From VFBF01 sp034440275 (GTDB lineage Bacteria > Pseudomonadota > Alphaproteobacteria > Caulobacterales > Aquidulcibacteraceae), in NCBI GenBank assembly GCA_034440275.1, contig JAWXBS010000064.1, positions 1-44,365 on the forward strand: a stretch of 44,365 bases of DNA, read 5' to 3'. Shown piece by piece: positions 33,757 through 42,032 of the stretch (the first letter of the stretch is position 1; each line of letters opens with the position of its first letter). A model generated the notes under the pieces. It searched no databases. It was not told the origin of the DNA and saw only the letters and a list, made by a program, of their open reading frames with translations. The translations under genes and the position numbers were made by a program.

Positions 33757-36090
33757 TCAGAACGCCAGGCGGCCGATGAGTTGGTACACGGGGCCCGCTT
33801 CTTCGCTTTCGAGTTCGAACTCGTCGAAGTTGCGCGCGGTCTGGTCGCCGAAGGTGGTGAACTTGTTGAACGATTCGTCCTTGGACGCGTTCAGCAGGTT
33901 CGAGCCCACCAGGCGGATCGTCAGCCGGCCGCCGATGCGCTTTTCGAGGAAGGCCTCGAGGTCGGCGCCGTAGGAGGTGGTGACTTCCTCGCCAACGACA
34001 CGGCTCTCCGCATCGCCCTGCTTGCGATAGGTCGCGCCGAACGCCGCGCCAAAGGCAGGGATATCCTGGATGAAGCCGACGTTGAAGACATAGTCAGATT
34101 GCGAGTTGAAGCGGCGATCGCCGAACTCGTCGTCGATCTTGGAGTCGAGCCACGAGTAGTTCAGGAACACGCCGGTGTCCTTGAGACCGATCGCAGACAG
34201 CGAGGTCGAGAGATCGAACTCGGCGCCATAGACTTGGCCGTTGCCGGTGTTCCGCGCCGAGTAGATGAAGGTCCCCGGCCCCTCGCTGCCTTCGGCGCCG
34301 GTGCTGAAGACTTCCAGAACGTCGGTCACGTCCCGGAAGAAGAAGTTCAGACCCACCACGCCCGTGCGACCGAGGCGACGCTCGTAGCCGAGATCCACGC
34401 CGAACGCGGACTCTGGTTTCAAATCAGCCGTTCCGACGAAGTCGTTGTCGCCGAGCTCGGCCTCAAGCAAGGCGGGCGAAAGCAGTTGCGCGCTCGGATT
34501 GCGGACCGTGCGCGCGACGGAGAATGCGACGCGGTCATTTTCGGTGAAGTTGTAGCGCAGGTGCAGCGAAGGCAGCGCTATCGCGTAGTCGTTGCTGATC
34601 GACGGGCCGCCAACCGTGCGATCCTTGATTTCCGTCTCGGTGGTTTCAAGACGCAGTCCGGCTTCCCAGTCGAGCTTGTCGTAGTCGCCCGAAATCTGGA
34701 CGTAGGGATCGATGCGGCGGCGTTCGATGGTGGAGTCGCCGCCCGGCACCGGCGCGAACGGGCTGACAGCCGGCAGTCCCGACGTGGGCCGCGCACCCTG
34801 CACGGTGGTGCCGTTGGGCAGGTTGATGCGGATGCGCGGATCGCGTTCCTCAACCAGGTTTTCGCGTTCCTTGTATTCGACATGGACGCCGACCTCGAGG
34901 GTCATCTCGTCCAGTTCGCGCTCGTGTTCGATCTTCGCCTTGAATTCCTGATCCGTGAGTTCGGTCTGGACGGCTTCGCCGGTATAGCGATCCACTTCCG
35001 GGTAGGCGACGGCATCGCGCAGGAATTCATTCTCGTCCTCGAACTCCGATTCCGAAACGTCGAAGCGCGCGTAGCCGAACTTGAAGCGGGTCTCCCCGCC
35101 AAAGGCGTTGAAGCTGTAGCGGGTGTTGATGGAGATGCTGTCCTGATCGGTGTCGACGTCGTTGTCGTTAACCGTCAGAAGGTTGGCGTTGTTCACCGTG
35201 CCGTTGCGATATTCGAACGAGTCTTCGTCAGCCGTCCGGTCCGTGTGGACGAACACGCCGTCAATGGCGAACTCGCCGCCAAACAGCGGCATCTGGAAGC
35301 TGCCGTTCAGCGAGTAGTCCGTACCGTCGCGATCGTCCGTCTGGATCTCGACGTTGTCGAGCGTGCCGCCCGGCGCGTCGAAACGCTGGCTGAACTTGCG
35401 CTTGGGATTGTAGCGATCCTGCATGTTCGCGCCGACCAGGAAGCGGCCCGGGCCGATGGCGCCGCCGTACACGCCGCCAAGCGTTTCACGCAGCACAGTG
35501 TCGTCGAAATACATCACGCCCGCGCGGATGAAGCCGCCGTCGAGCGTGTAGGCATCACGCAGCTTGATGTTGATGGCGCCGGCGAGCGCATCGCCCGACC
35601 GGTTCGCCGAAGCGCTGCGGACAATCTCGATGCCTTCGATCAGTTCCGCCGGGATGCGGTCGACGAAGAAGGACTGCTCGGCGCCATTGCCGAACGCGCC
35701 GGAGCTGGAGCCGGAACCGGGCACCTGCTCGCCGTTGATCAGGATTTGCGTGTAGGCGGGATCGAGGCCGCGCAGGCGCACGCCGTCGCTCTCGATGACG
35801 TCCGACAGGAACGCTACGCTGGGCACGCGCTTCAGCGCATCACCCGCCGACAGCGGCTCGAAGCGCTGGAAGTAGTCGAGGCCGTACTCCAGGACCGGCG
35901 CGGTCTCTTCGGAGCGGTTCCGGTAGGTGATCTGGCCGGGGACGACGATTTCATCGGAAGTCGTGACCGTTCCCGTCGCTGCCGAGTCGCCCGGCGCGGG
36001 CGCCTCTTGTGCGACCGAAGGTGTCGCCCACGCGAGCGCCGCACCTGCGAGGCCCATAAGCAGCCCGCGCTTTTTACCCGTATTCATCAT
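33757..36090 (-). CDS. TonB-dependent outer membrane receptor
   Basis: The 777-residue product has a signal peptide (LAGAALAWATPSVAQ), a TonB-box-like DEIVV near residue 47, a plug domain (about 60-170, with ALKRVPSV, GVRLRGLDPAYTQILINGEQ and IEIVRSASANRSGDALAGAINI) and a 22-strand-type barrel ending in the terminal Phe of LIGRLAF, as needed for assembly. It diverges from the phytase gene. A three-unit Pho-box-like site lies 63-91 bp before its start and points towards it. It probably imports phytate or its breakdown products, or another phosphorus source. The ligand is inference. Confidence 0.92.
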   Translation of the reverse strand: MMNTGKKRGLLMGLAGAALAWATPSVAQEAPAPGDSAATGTVTTSDEIVVPGQITYRNRSEETAPVLEYGLDYFQRFEPLSAGDALKRVPSVAFLSDVIESDGVRLRGLDPAYTQILINGEQVPGSGSSSGAFGNGAEQSFFVDRIPAELIEGIEIVRSASANRSGDALAGAINIKLRDAYTLDGGFIRAGVMYFDDTVLRETLGGVYGGAIGPGRFLVGANMQDRYNPKRKFSQRFDAPGGTLDNVEIQTDDRDGTDYSLNGSFQMPLFGGEFAIDGVFVHTDRTADEDSFEYRNGTVNNANLLTVNDNDVDTDQDSISINTRYSFNAFGGETRFKFGYARFDVSESEFEDENEFLRDAVAYPEVDRYTGEAVQTELTDQEFKAKIEHERELDEMTLEVGVHVEYKERENLVEERDPRIRINLPNGTTVQGARPTSGLPAVSPFAPVPGGDSTIERRRIDPYVQISGDYDKLDWEAGLRLETTETEIKDRTVGGPSISNDYAIALPSLHLRYNFTENDRVAFSVARTVRNPSAQLLSPALLEAELGDNDFVGTADLKPESAFGVDLGYERRLGRTGVVGLNFFFRDVTDVLEVFSTGAEGSEGPGTFIYSARNTGNGQVYGAEFDLSTSLSAIGLKDTGVFLNYSWLDSKIDDEFGDRRFNSQSDYVFNVGFIQDIPAFGAAFGATYRKQGDAESRVVGEEVTTSYGADLEAFLEKRIGGRLTIRLVGSNLLNASKDESFNKFTTFGDQTARNFDEFELESEEAGPVYQLIGRLAF

Positions 36091-36152
36091 AGCCCCGAAT
36101 CCCTCGTCGTCTGAATGACGCGCGGCTGGTATCGGGCGATTGCGAGAGGTGC

Positions 36153-36181
36153 GTGACAGTGTTGTTACAAGTAGGTGACAG
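36153..36181 (-). promoter_or_regulatory. Pho box (PhoB-binding site), three 11-bp units
   Basis: On the minus strand the 7-mers CTGTCAC, TTGTAAC and CTGTCAC start exactly 11 bp apart (plus-strand spans 36175-36181, 36164-36170 and 36153-36159), with 4-base spacers. PhoB binds direct repeats of CTGTCAT with this spacing. The site points to the TonB receptor gene. A weak -10-like CGCAAT lies 8 bases after the last unit. The phytase gene starts 63 bp on the other side, so both genes may respond to phosphate shortage. Confidence 0.8.
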
Positions 36182-36243
36182 CCTTGCGGTTGCGAACAAG
36201 CGTGTCTAGAAGGCCACGCCTTTCCAACGCGCAGGAGTTATTC

Positions 36244-37287
36244 GTGTCCGCAAAATCCCTTCTCGCGTGCGCCGCACTGTCGATACTCGCCGCTGCATGC
36301 GCACATGCGCCGACCCCGGATGTACCTGCCGTTCCCGTCGTTCGCGAAACGCCGCCTGTCGGCATGGTCGGCGACGCCGCCGACGATCCCGCGATCTGGG
36401 TGGCCGCCAACGCCGCCGACAGCCGCGTGATCGGCACGCAGAAGAAAGGCGGCTATTTCGTTTACGATCTCGCGGGCGCCATCGTTCAGGAAGTGGCGCT
36501 CGGCCTGCCGAACAACGTCGACCTTGCGGAAGGCTTTGCGTGGGCGGACGGCGCAGCGCCGATCGTCGCCGCCAGCGACCGCGCCGACAACACCATCCCC
36601 CTCTTCCGCTTCAACACCGCCGCCGGGAAGATGGAAACCACGCCGCGCGCACGCGTCGCGACGGGCTTTGCGGAAGTGTACGGCGTCTGCGTCGGCACGC
36701 GGGGCGCGGACACGATCCTCGTGGCCACCAGCAAGATCGGCGAAGTGAAGGCATGGCGCCTTGCGGCCGCAGGCGCCGGCGTCAACGCCGAAGTCATCGC
36801 CTCCTACGCGCTGGGCTCCATCGCGGAAGGCTGCGTGATCGACGGCGCAGCGAACGCCTATTATGTCGGCCAGGAACTGCGAGGCGTGTGGCGCGTGGCG
36901 CTCGACGACGCGACCGGCGCGCAGCGCGTGCTTGTCGATGAAGTCGGCAAGGGGCGCCTGATCGCGGACGTCGAAGGCGTCACGCTCTGGGAAGGCGCCG
37001 ATGGCGGCGGCTATATCGTGGTGTCGGTGCAGGGCTGGTCGATATTCAACGTCTATGACCGCGCGGCGCCGAACGCGTTTCGTGGCGCCTTCCGCGTGGG
37101 CCCCGGTCCGGGCGGCGATGCCGTGACGGGCACGGACGGCATCGCGGTGTCCTCGGCCAATCTCGGCGCCGACTTCCCGCGCGGCCTCATCGTCGTGCAG
37201 GACGACGTGAACTCCGATCCCGACGCCACGCAGAACTTCAAGTACGCCTCGTGGGCCGATGTCGCGAAAGCGCTCGGCCTCGACTGA
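36244..37287 (+). CDS. Beta-propeller phytase, lipoprotein
   Basis: The 347-residue product matches 3-phytases of the beta-propeller type, calcium enzymes that free phosphate from inositol hexakisphosphate. Family marks in order: DAADDPAIWV, GTQKKGGYFVYDLAG, ASDRADNT, EVYGVCV, AEGCVIDGAANAYYVGQE, DVEGVTLW, VSVQGWSIFNVYDR, GTDGIAV and FPRGLIVVQDD. The start is GTG 36244 after CAGGAG; it gives a lipoprotein signal with lipobox LAAAC, so the enzyme is likely bound to the outer membrane. It is divergent from the TonB receptor and shares its Pho-box intergenic region. Confidence 0.92.
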   Translation: MSAKSLLACAALSILAAACAHAPTPDVPAVPVVRETPPVGMVGDAADDPAIWVAANAADSRVIGTQKKGGYFVYDLAGAIVQEVALGLPNNVDLAEGFAWADGAAPIVAASDRADNTIPLFRFNTAAGKMETTPRARVATGFAEVYGVCVGTRGADTILVATSKIGEVKAWRLAAAGAGVNAEVIASYALGSIAEGCVIDGAANAYYVGQELRGVWRVALDDATGAQRVLVDEVGKGRLIADVEGVTLWEGADGGGYIVVSVQGWSIFNVYDRAAPNAFRGAFRVGPGPGGDAVTGTDGIAVSSANLGADFPRGLIVVQDDVNSDPDATQNFKYASWADVAKALGLD

Positions 37288-37292
37288 GCCGC

Positions 37293-38135
37293 TCAGTGCG
37301 CCATCAGCAATGGCACTTCCGCAGTCGCCAGCACGTCCCGCGTGGCGCCGCCGAACACCATCTCCCGCAGTCGCGAATGCGCATACGCGCCCATGACGAG
37401 AAGATCGCCGCCGAGCGCCTGTGTCTCCTCCAGCAGCACGCGCGCGATGGGGCGGCCCGCGCCGTCCGCGTTGCGCACCTCCACATCGACTCCACGCCGC
37501 GCGAGGTGGGCGGCGATGTTGAGGCCAGGCTGTTCGCCGTGACCAAACGCCTTGGGCTTTGCATCCACCGTGAGCACGGTCGCGCGCTTGCATCGCGCAA
37601 GGAACGTCCGCGCCTCGGCGAGCGCGCGCGTGGCTTCCCGGCTGGCGTCCCAGGCGATGACGACATGCTCGGCGAATGTCGGCCCCTGCCAACCGGGCGG
37701 CGCGACAAGCACGGGACGCCCTGCGTGGTAGAGCACGCCTTCGATGGTCTCAAAGCGCATGTCGCCGCCGGCGTCGTCGCGCGGACGCGCCAGCACCGCG
37801 AGATCGGAATAGCGCGCATGCACGGCGGCGACGCGACCGAGATCACGCCCCAAAGCCTCGATGGTGCGGAATTCCACCTCACGTCCCGAGCGTTTCAGGT
37901 GCGCTTGGACGCGCTTGCGCTCTTGGTCGGCTTCGGTGCGCGCGCGGCCCAGGAGCTCCGCCCAGACGCCCGCCACCACCGTCGGTTCGTAAGCCAGCGG
38001 TTCGTCCGGCAGGGCCGTGAGAAATGTCGCTGAAAGCGAGGCGTCGTGCGCGTCCGCGAGATGCTCCGCGAGGGTGATCGCGGGTTGATCGGCCTCGGCG
38101 CCGAGCACGATGGCGAGAATGTCCTTGAGGCTCAT
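37293..38135 (-). CDS. Universal stress protein with two Usp domains
   Basis: The 280-residue protein has two Usp domains in tandem, the second with the ATP-type motif GDLLVMGAYAHSRLREMVFGGATRDVL. The first domain (residues 1-140) is more diverged. ATG 38135 follows GGGAG. A perfect CCATAA/TTATGG palindrome lies 31 bp upstream, overlapping a plausible promoter. Its stop is 6 bases from the phytase stop. These proteins bind nucleotides and help survive stress; the exact signal is unknown. Confidence 0.9.
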   Translation of the reverse strand: MSLKDILAIVLGAEADQPAITLAEHLADAHDASLSATFLTALPDEPLAYEPTVVAGVWAELLGRARTEADQERKRVQAHLKRSGREVEFRTIEALGRDLGRVAAVHARYSDLAVLARPRDDAGGDMRFETIEGVLYHAGRPVLVAPPGWQGPTFAEHVVIAWDASREATRALAEARTFLARCKRATVLTVDAKPKAFGHGEQPGLNIAAHLARRGVDVEVRNADGAGRPIARVLLEETQALGGDLLVMGAYAHSRLREMVFGGATRDVLATAEVPLLMAH

Positions 38136-38165
38136 GCGGTCGGTCTCCCGAGCGTCGTCCAATAG

Positions 38166-38182
38166 CCATAACTAATTTATGG
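38166..38182. promoter_or_regulatory. Perfect palindrome upstream of the universal stress gene
   Basis: CCATAA and TTATGG flank a 5-base centre (CTAAT). On the minus strand a TTGCGC lies just upstream of the left arm and TATGGC falls 17 bp after it, so the palindrome overlaps the spacer and -10 of a possible promoter. It stands out as AT-rich in GC-rich DNA. It does not fit the FNR/FixK half-site TTGAT. Confidence 0.5.
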
Positions 38183-38225
38183 AAATTGCGCAACGCTGCT
38201 CAACGGAGAAACGCCCTCGTCGGCA

Positions 38226-39479
38226 TCAGGTTTCCAATGTCGGTTTGGGTGCGATCATCGCCAGCGCCACGGCGCACAAGACGCCGAGCGCGCCCGCCAG
38301 CAGGAAGGCCGCCCCCGGGAAAACCGGTCCACGCGCCACGTCGGTAAAGGCGGCGAGAATCTGCGTCATGATCAGCGGACCGAAAATGGCCGCGACGCTG
38401 GTCATGCTGGCGAGACCGCCCTGCAGTTCGCCCTGTGCATCGGGGGGAATGCGCTTCGACTGGATCGCCTGCAGCGACGCGTACGCGAGCCCCTGCAGGG
38501 CACAGACCGTCATCGAGGCGTAGATCATCCACGTCTGCGTTGCGAACGCGTTGATGAAGAAGCCCGCCGTGCCAGCCGCGATGCCGAGTATGGCGGCGCG
38601 CCACTCACCGATGCGCTTGACGATGCGGCCGACGAGAAGCCCCTGCACCACCGCCATCATCACGCCGGTATAGGCGAGCGACAGGCCGATCTGCGTCGGC
38701 GTCCAGTCGAACTTCGCCTTCGCAAAGAAGCTCCACGTTGCGGGATAGACCTGATGCGCGAGCTGCCAGCCAAACATGACGCCGACAAGCGTCAGCACGC
38801 CCGGATGCTTCAGGAAGGTGCGGAAGGCGCCGAACGGATTGGCGCGCGCGAGCGAGAACGGACGGCGGTTTTCCGGCGCCAGCGATTCCGGCAACGCGAA
38901 GTAGCCGTACACGGCATTGGCGAGCGCGAGCACGCCAGCGGCGATGAACGGTGCGCGCACGCCGAACTCCGCGATCAATCCCCCGATGGCCGGGCCGACA
39001 ATGAACCCGATGCCGAACATGGCGCCCATCATGCCAAAGGCTTGCGCACGTTTCTCAGGCGCCGAGACGTCGGCGATGTAGGCTCCGGCCGGGCCGTAAA
39101 TGGCGCCGGCGATGCCCGCGACGGCGCGACCGACGAAAAGCCACAGCACGGTCGGCGCAGCCGCCATCAGCAGGTAGTCGATACCGAACGCCACGAGCGA
39201 CAGCAGCAGGACGGGCCGTCGCCCGAAGCGGTCGCTCAGATTGCCCATCAGCGGCCCGCAGAAGAACTGCAGCACGCCGTAGACGATGAGCAGGTAGCCG
39301 CCGACACGCGTCGCGTCCTCGAGCGTGTACGAGCCGACATCCATCAACAGATCCGGCAGAACCGGCAGGATGATGCCGAAACCGATCGTGTCGATCAGCA
39401 CCGTCAGGCAGATGAAGATCAGCGCGTGCGGGCGCGCGGGCGTCTTCGCTGTTGCGGGCAAATCCGGGGCGTCGCTCAA
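38226..39479 (-). CDS. MFS efflux transporter, TetA-like
   Basis: The 417-residue protein has about twelve membrane helices and the drug-H+ antiporter motif A GNLSDRFGRRPVLL after helix 2, with IYGPAGAYIADVSAPEKRAQAFG (motif C region) as in TetA-type proteins. TTG 39479 overlaps the VOC gene stop (TTGA) and gives the N terminus SDAPDLPATAKTPARPHALIF. The gene is read behind the VOC gene and opposite a TetR gene, so it is likely induced by its own export substrate. Real tetracycline resistance should not be assumed. Confidence 0.88.
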   Translation of the reverse strand: MSDAPDLPATAKTPARPHALIFICLTVLIDTIGFGIILPVLPDLLMDVGSYTLEDATRVGGYLLIVYGVLQFFCGPLMGNLSDRFGRRPVLLLSLVAFGIDYLLMAAAPTVLWLFVGRAVAGIAGAIYGPAGAYIADVSAPEKRAQAFGMMGAMFGIGFIVGPAIGGLIAEFGVRAPFIAAGVLALANAVYGYFALPESLAPENRRPFSLARANPFGAFRTFLKHPGVLTLVGVMFGWQLAHQVYPATWSFFAKAKFDWTPTQIGLSLAYTGVMMAVVQGLLVGRIVKRIGEWRAAILGIAAGTAGFFINAFATQTWMIYASMTVCALQGLAYASLQAIQSKRIPPDAQGELQGGLASMTSVAAIFGPLIMTQILAAFTDVARGPVFPGAAFLLAGALGVLCAVALAMIAPKPTLET

Positions 39480-39943
39480 GCGGTCTGACCGGATTGCAGC
39501 ATTTCGGTCCAGCGACGCTGCATCTCTGCCGGCGTGATCGGCGTCTTTGTGGCGTTCAGATGCCAGCGATACCCGAACGGACACGCCACCATGGCCGTGC
39601 GGTCGCCGTAGAACTCGTCCTTCGGCAAGCGCAGTTCCGTCGCGCCCGCCGCCACCGCGCGCGCGAACGACACGTCGCAGTCATCGACATCGAGGTGCAA
39701 GGCGACAGGCGAGCCGCCGAACGCCGCCGGCGCGCGCGCGCCGAAGTCAGGATACTCGTCCGAGATCATCAACACGCTGTCGCCGATGAGAAGTTGCGCA
39801 TGCCCGACCTTGCCTTCGGGCTCCGTCAGACGGAACTCCTCTACTGCGCCGAACGCCGCGACGTAGAAGTCTATCGCCTCCCCGGCGCCACGGACGCAGA
39901 TGTAAGGCGCAATGCCTGTGCGCCTGATGGGAGCGTGTGACAT
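39476..39943 (-). CDS. VOC (glyoxalase/bleomycin-resistance fold) protein
   Basis: The 155-residue product has the VOC pattern with PYICVRGAGEAIDFYVAAFGAVEEFRL, GHAQLLIGDSVLMISDEYPDFG, HLDVDDCDVSFARAVAAGA and YGDRTAMVACPFGYRWHLNATK. Many members with this layout are PhnB-like and lack known activity. It is translated with the MFS gene through a TTGA overlap. Its promoter faces the TetR gene with an operator palindrome between, which suggests a role in detoxification. Confidence 0.88.
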   Translation of the reverse strand: MSHAPIRRTGIAPYICVRGAGEAIDFYVAAFGAVEEFRLTEPEGKVGHAQLLIGDSVLMISDEYPDFGARAPAAFGGSPVALHLDVDDCDVSFARAVAAGATELRLPKDEFYGDRTAMVACPFGYRWHLNATKTPITPAEMQRRWTEMLQSGQTA

Positions 39944-39959
39944 CTGAAGTCTACGGCCT

Positions 39960-39986
39960 TATTGCGTTACGCATCGTGACGAAATA
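39960..39986. promoter_or_regulatory. Imperfect 27-bp palindrome, candidate TetR operator
   Basis: The arms TATTGCGTTACG (39960-39971) and CGTGACGAAATA (39975-39986) match as inverted repeats at 10 of 12 positions with a CAT centre. The site lies between the divergent VOC-MFS operon (start 39943) and the TetR gene (start 40005), where a TetR dimer would control both. Confidence 0.7.
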
Positions 39987-40004
39987 GACTGACCCTGTCA
40001 AGCC

Positions 40005-40601
40005 ATGAATGATGACGACTCCCCCCCACCCCGCACACGCGGCCGTCCTCGCGACGAAGGCGCGCGCGCAGCCGTGCTGAAAGCCGCGCGTGTGCTGCTC
40101 GTTGAAGGTGGGCTGACTGCGGTGACCATGGATCGCCTCGCGGCGCGCACGGGCGTCGGCAAGCCGACGATCTATCGCTCCTGGCCGAACGCCCACGCGG
40201 TGGCGCTCGATGCATTGCTGCAAAGCGCGGCGCTGATGCCATCCGTGCGCGTGAGCGCCGCGCCGTTGAAGGACCTGCGGCGCCAGCTCCGCCGGATCGC
40301 AGCGCTCTTCGCCACGCCCATAGGGCGCAGCGTCGCATTGATGATCGCCGCCGCGCAGAGCGAGACGGAGCTGTCGAAGGTCTTTCGCCATCGCTTCATG
40401 CTGGCGAGCCGCGAGGAAGGCCGGCGGCTTCTCCTTCGCGCGATTGAATCCGGCGCGGTGCGTGGCGGAATCGACATGGAAGCCGCGCTCGACCTCGTTT
40501 ATGCGCCGCTCTTCTTCCGCCTGCTGGTGGGACACGGCGCGCTCGACAGAAAATTCGTCGACGCCGTGCTCGATCATGCCCTGGACGGCCTCAGGGCCTG
40601 A
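40005..40601 (+). CDS. TetR family transcriptional regulator
   Basis: The 198-residue product has an N-terminal TetR helix-turn-helix (RGRPRDEGARAAVLKAARVLLVEGG...VTMDRLAARTGVGKPTIYRSWPN) and a helical ligand-binding C-terminal half. It is divergent from VOC-MFS and probably represses that pair and itself. Its stop and that of the radical SAM gene abut as TGATCA, with no base between the two convergent genes. The inducing ligand is unknown. Confidence 0.92.
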   Translation: MNDDDSPPPRTRGRPRDEGARAAVLKAARVLLVEGGLTAVTMDRLAARTGVGKPTIYRSWPNAHAVALDALLQSAALMPSVRVSAAPLKDLRRQLRRIAALFATPIGRSVALMIAAAQSETELSKVFRHRFMLASREEGRRLLLRAIESGAVRGGIDMEAALDLVYAPLFFRLLVGHGALDRKFVDAVLDHALDGLRA

Positions 40602-41519
40602 TCACGCCGCGCACTTGCCGCCGCCGAGCACGCAGAAGCGCGCGCAATGGGGATGGTTGAGCGCCACTTCGGCGGCGCTCTCCGCGAGTGTGGGGCCGAG
40701 TTCGAAGCGCAGATCGTAGGGCAGAAGCGTGCACGCAACCACCGCCGGCCGTGACGCGCCTGCGCGCTTGATGACCATGCGGCTCGACGCGCACATCTGC
40801 TGCTGCGGATCGACATTGAGTATCCCCCAGCACGCCGTCGTGATTTCGGGCACATCGACTGTCTCGTCCATCTCGGGAAAGAGCATCAGCTCCGGCGCCG
40901 CCTTCTCGTCGATCGGCCAGCCCAGTTCCGTAAGCAGCGCTCCAAAGCGCTGACGCAACGCAGCCTCATCTGCGCCCCAGAGCCGCCCCGCGATATGCAC
41001 CGTAAAACCGTTGGCCATGAGCCAGTCGATGCCGGAAATCGTTTCGTCAAACGAACCGGCGCCCCGTTCGGCGTCATGGAGCAGGGCTTCAGGATGATCG
41101 AGGCTCACGCGGAGCACAAGGCGATCGCCATGCTCGCGACGCAGGTGGAGGAGCCCCTCCATCACGCGTTGACGCATCATCGGGCGCATGGCGTTGGTCA
41201 GGACGAGGACGCGATGACCGAGATCGAGCGCCATGCCGATGAGGTCGATGATGTGCGGGTTCATGAAGGGCTCGCCGCCCGTGAAGCCGATCTCTACGCT
41301 CGGGTCGATCTCGTCGAAGAAGGATCCCACGTCCTCCTTCGTCAGATAGACGAGGCGGTCATTGGTCGGCGAACTCTCAATGTAGCAGCCTTTGCAGGCG
41401 ATATTGCACAGCGTGCCGGTGTTCAGCCAAAGGGTTGTCAGCTTTTCCAGACGGACGCTTGCGCGCGCTTCGCCCTTCGCGGTGACGCGCGGATCCCGGA
41501 ACTTGGCCGGGTCAAGCAT
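40602..41519 (-). CDS. Radical SAM protein, substrate unknown
   Basis: The 305-residue product has the cluster motif CNIACKGC (Cys38, Cys42, Cys45), the GGEP-type GFTGGEPFMNP, and a Cys-rich C-terminal end HPHCARFCVLGGGKCAA. Other conserved-looking cysteines lie at CWGILNVDPQQQMCASS and ACTLLPYD, enough for an auxiliary cluster as in SPASM-like enzymes. ATG 41519 follows AGGGA; a TTG/GTG further out is weaker. No peptide substrate gene or partner with a leader is visible. The Zn-ribbon gene behind it, on the same strand, is the only close neighbour. Confidence 0.85.
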   Translation of the reverse strand: MLDPAKFRDPRVTAKGEARASVRLEKLTTLWLNTGTLCNIACKGCYIESSPTNDRLVYLTKEDVGSFFDEIDPSVEIGFTGGEPFMNPHIIDLIGMALDLGHRVLVLTNAMRPMMRQRVMEGLLHLRREHGDRLVLRVSLDHPEALLHDAERGAGSFDETISGIDWLMANGFTVHIAGRLWGADEAALRQRFGALLTELGWPIDEKAAPELMLFPEMDETVDVPEITTACWGILNVDPQQQMCASSRMVIKRAGASRPAVVACTLLPYDLRFELGPTLAESAAEVALNHPHCARFCVLGGGKCAA

Positions 41520-41677
41520 ATTGACAGTCCCTGCCGCCAACACATCCCCCGGTACGCACGCACAAGCAACGGTGCTTCAGGCCCGGACTACGCACGCCTG
41601 ATCAAGCTGGATTACGTCAACCTGGTTCCCCGGTTGCGCTACGCGATCAAATGGCATTCGGTCCTGGCGCGGCGACC

Positions 41678-41872
41678 TTACGGTCGCGTTCGCGCGCCCG
41701 CAATCCGGAAATCGGCGAACGCTGCGTCTTCGCCCTCGATCTCCCATGCGGCGTTGCAGACAACGCAGTACGCTACGTCACCGTCAGTCGCGCGGAAAAG
41801 TGACGCCCGTCGCCGACGGATCAACATCGCCGCGCATTTCGGACAAGGATCGCCAATGTATTTGCCGGGCAT
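41678..41872 (-). CDS. Small zinc-ribbon protein
   Basis: A 64-residue frame has two CxxC pairs, CPKC (10-13) and CVVC (36-39), the spacing of a zinc ribbon. It starts MPGKYIGDPCPKC from ATG 41872, with GGGGGTGA as ribosome site. The residues between the pairs are Arg-rich, so nucleic acid contact is possible. Lying upstream of the radical SAM gene by 158 bases, it may or may not share its transcript. I know no named family. Confidence 0.6.
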   Translation of the reverse strand: MPGKYIGDPCPKCAAMLIRRRRASLFRATDGDVAYCVVCNAAWEIEGEDAAFADFRIAGARTRP

Positions 41873-42032
41873 CGTCACCCCCGACTGCAAGGAGCTTCAC
41901 GGCATGGAAGATCACGCAGCAACCTTAACAACACGTTGAATGAGTCGAGAACGCCGTCGCACGCCATCTGTTCCGGCGACGGCGAACCACCGGCGGGCGC
42001 CCCGTTTTCGCGCACCACGCGCGCGCGGCGCC

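Noticed and set aside
41550..41939. A plus-strand open frame with a protein-like stretch (YARLIKLDYVNLVPRLRYAI) between the radical SAM and zinc-ribbon genes.
   Set aside because: It has no in-frame ATG, GTG or TTG near its start, no ribosome site, and most of it is antisense to the zinc-ribbon gene. I could not support it as a gene.
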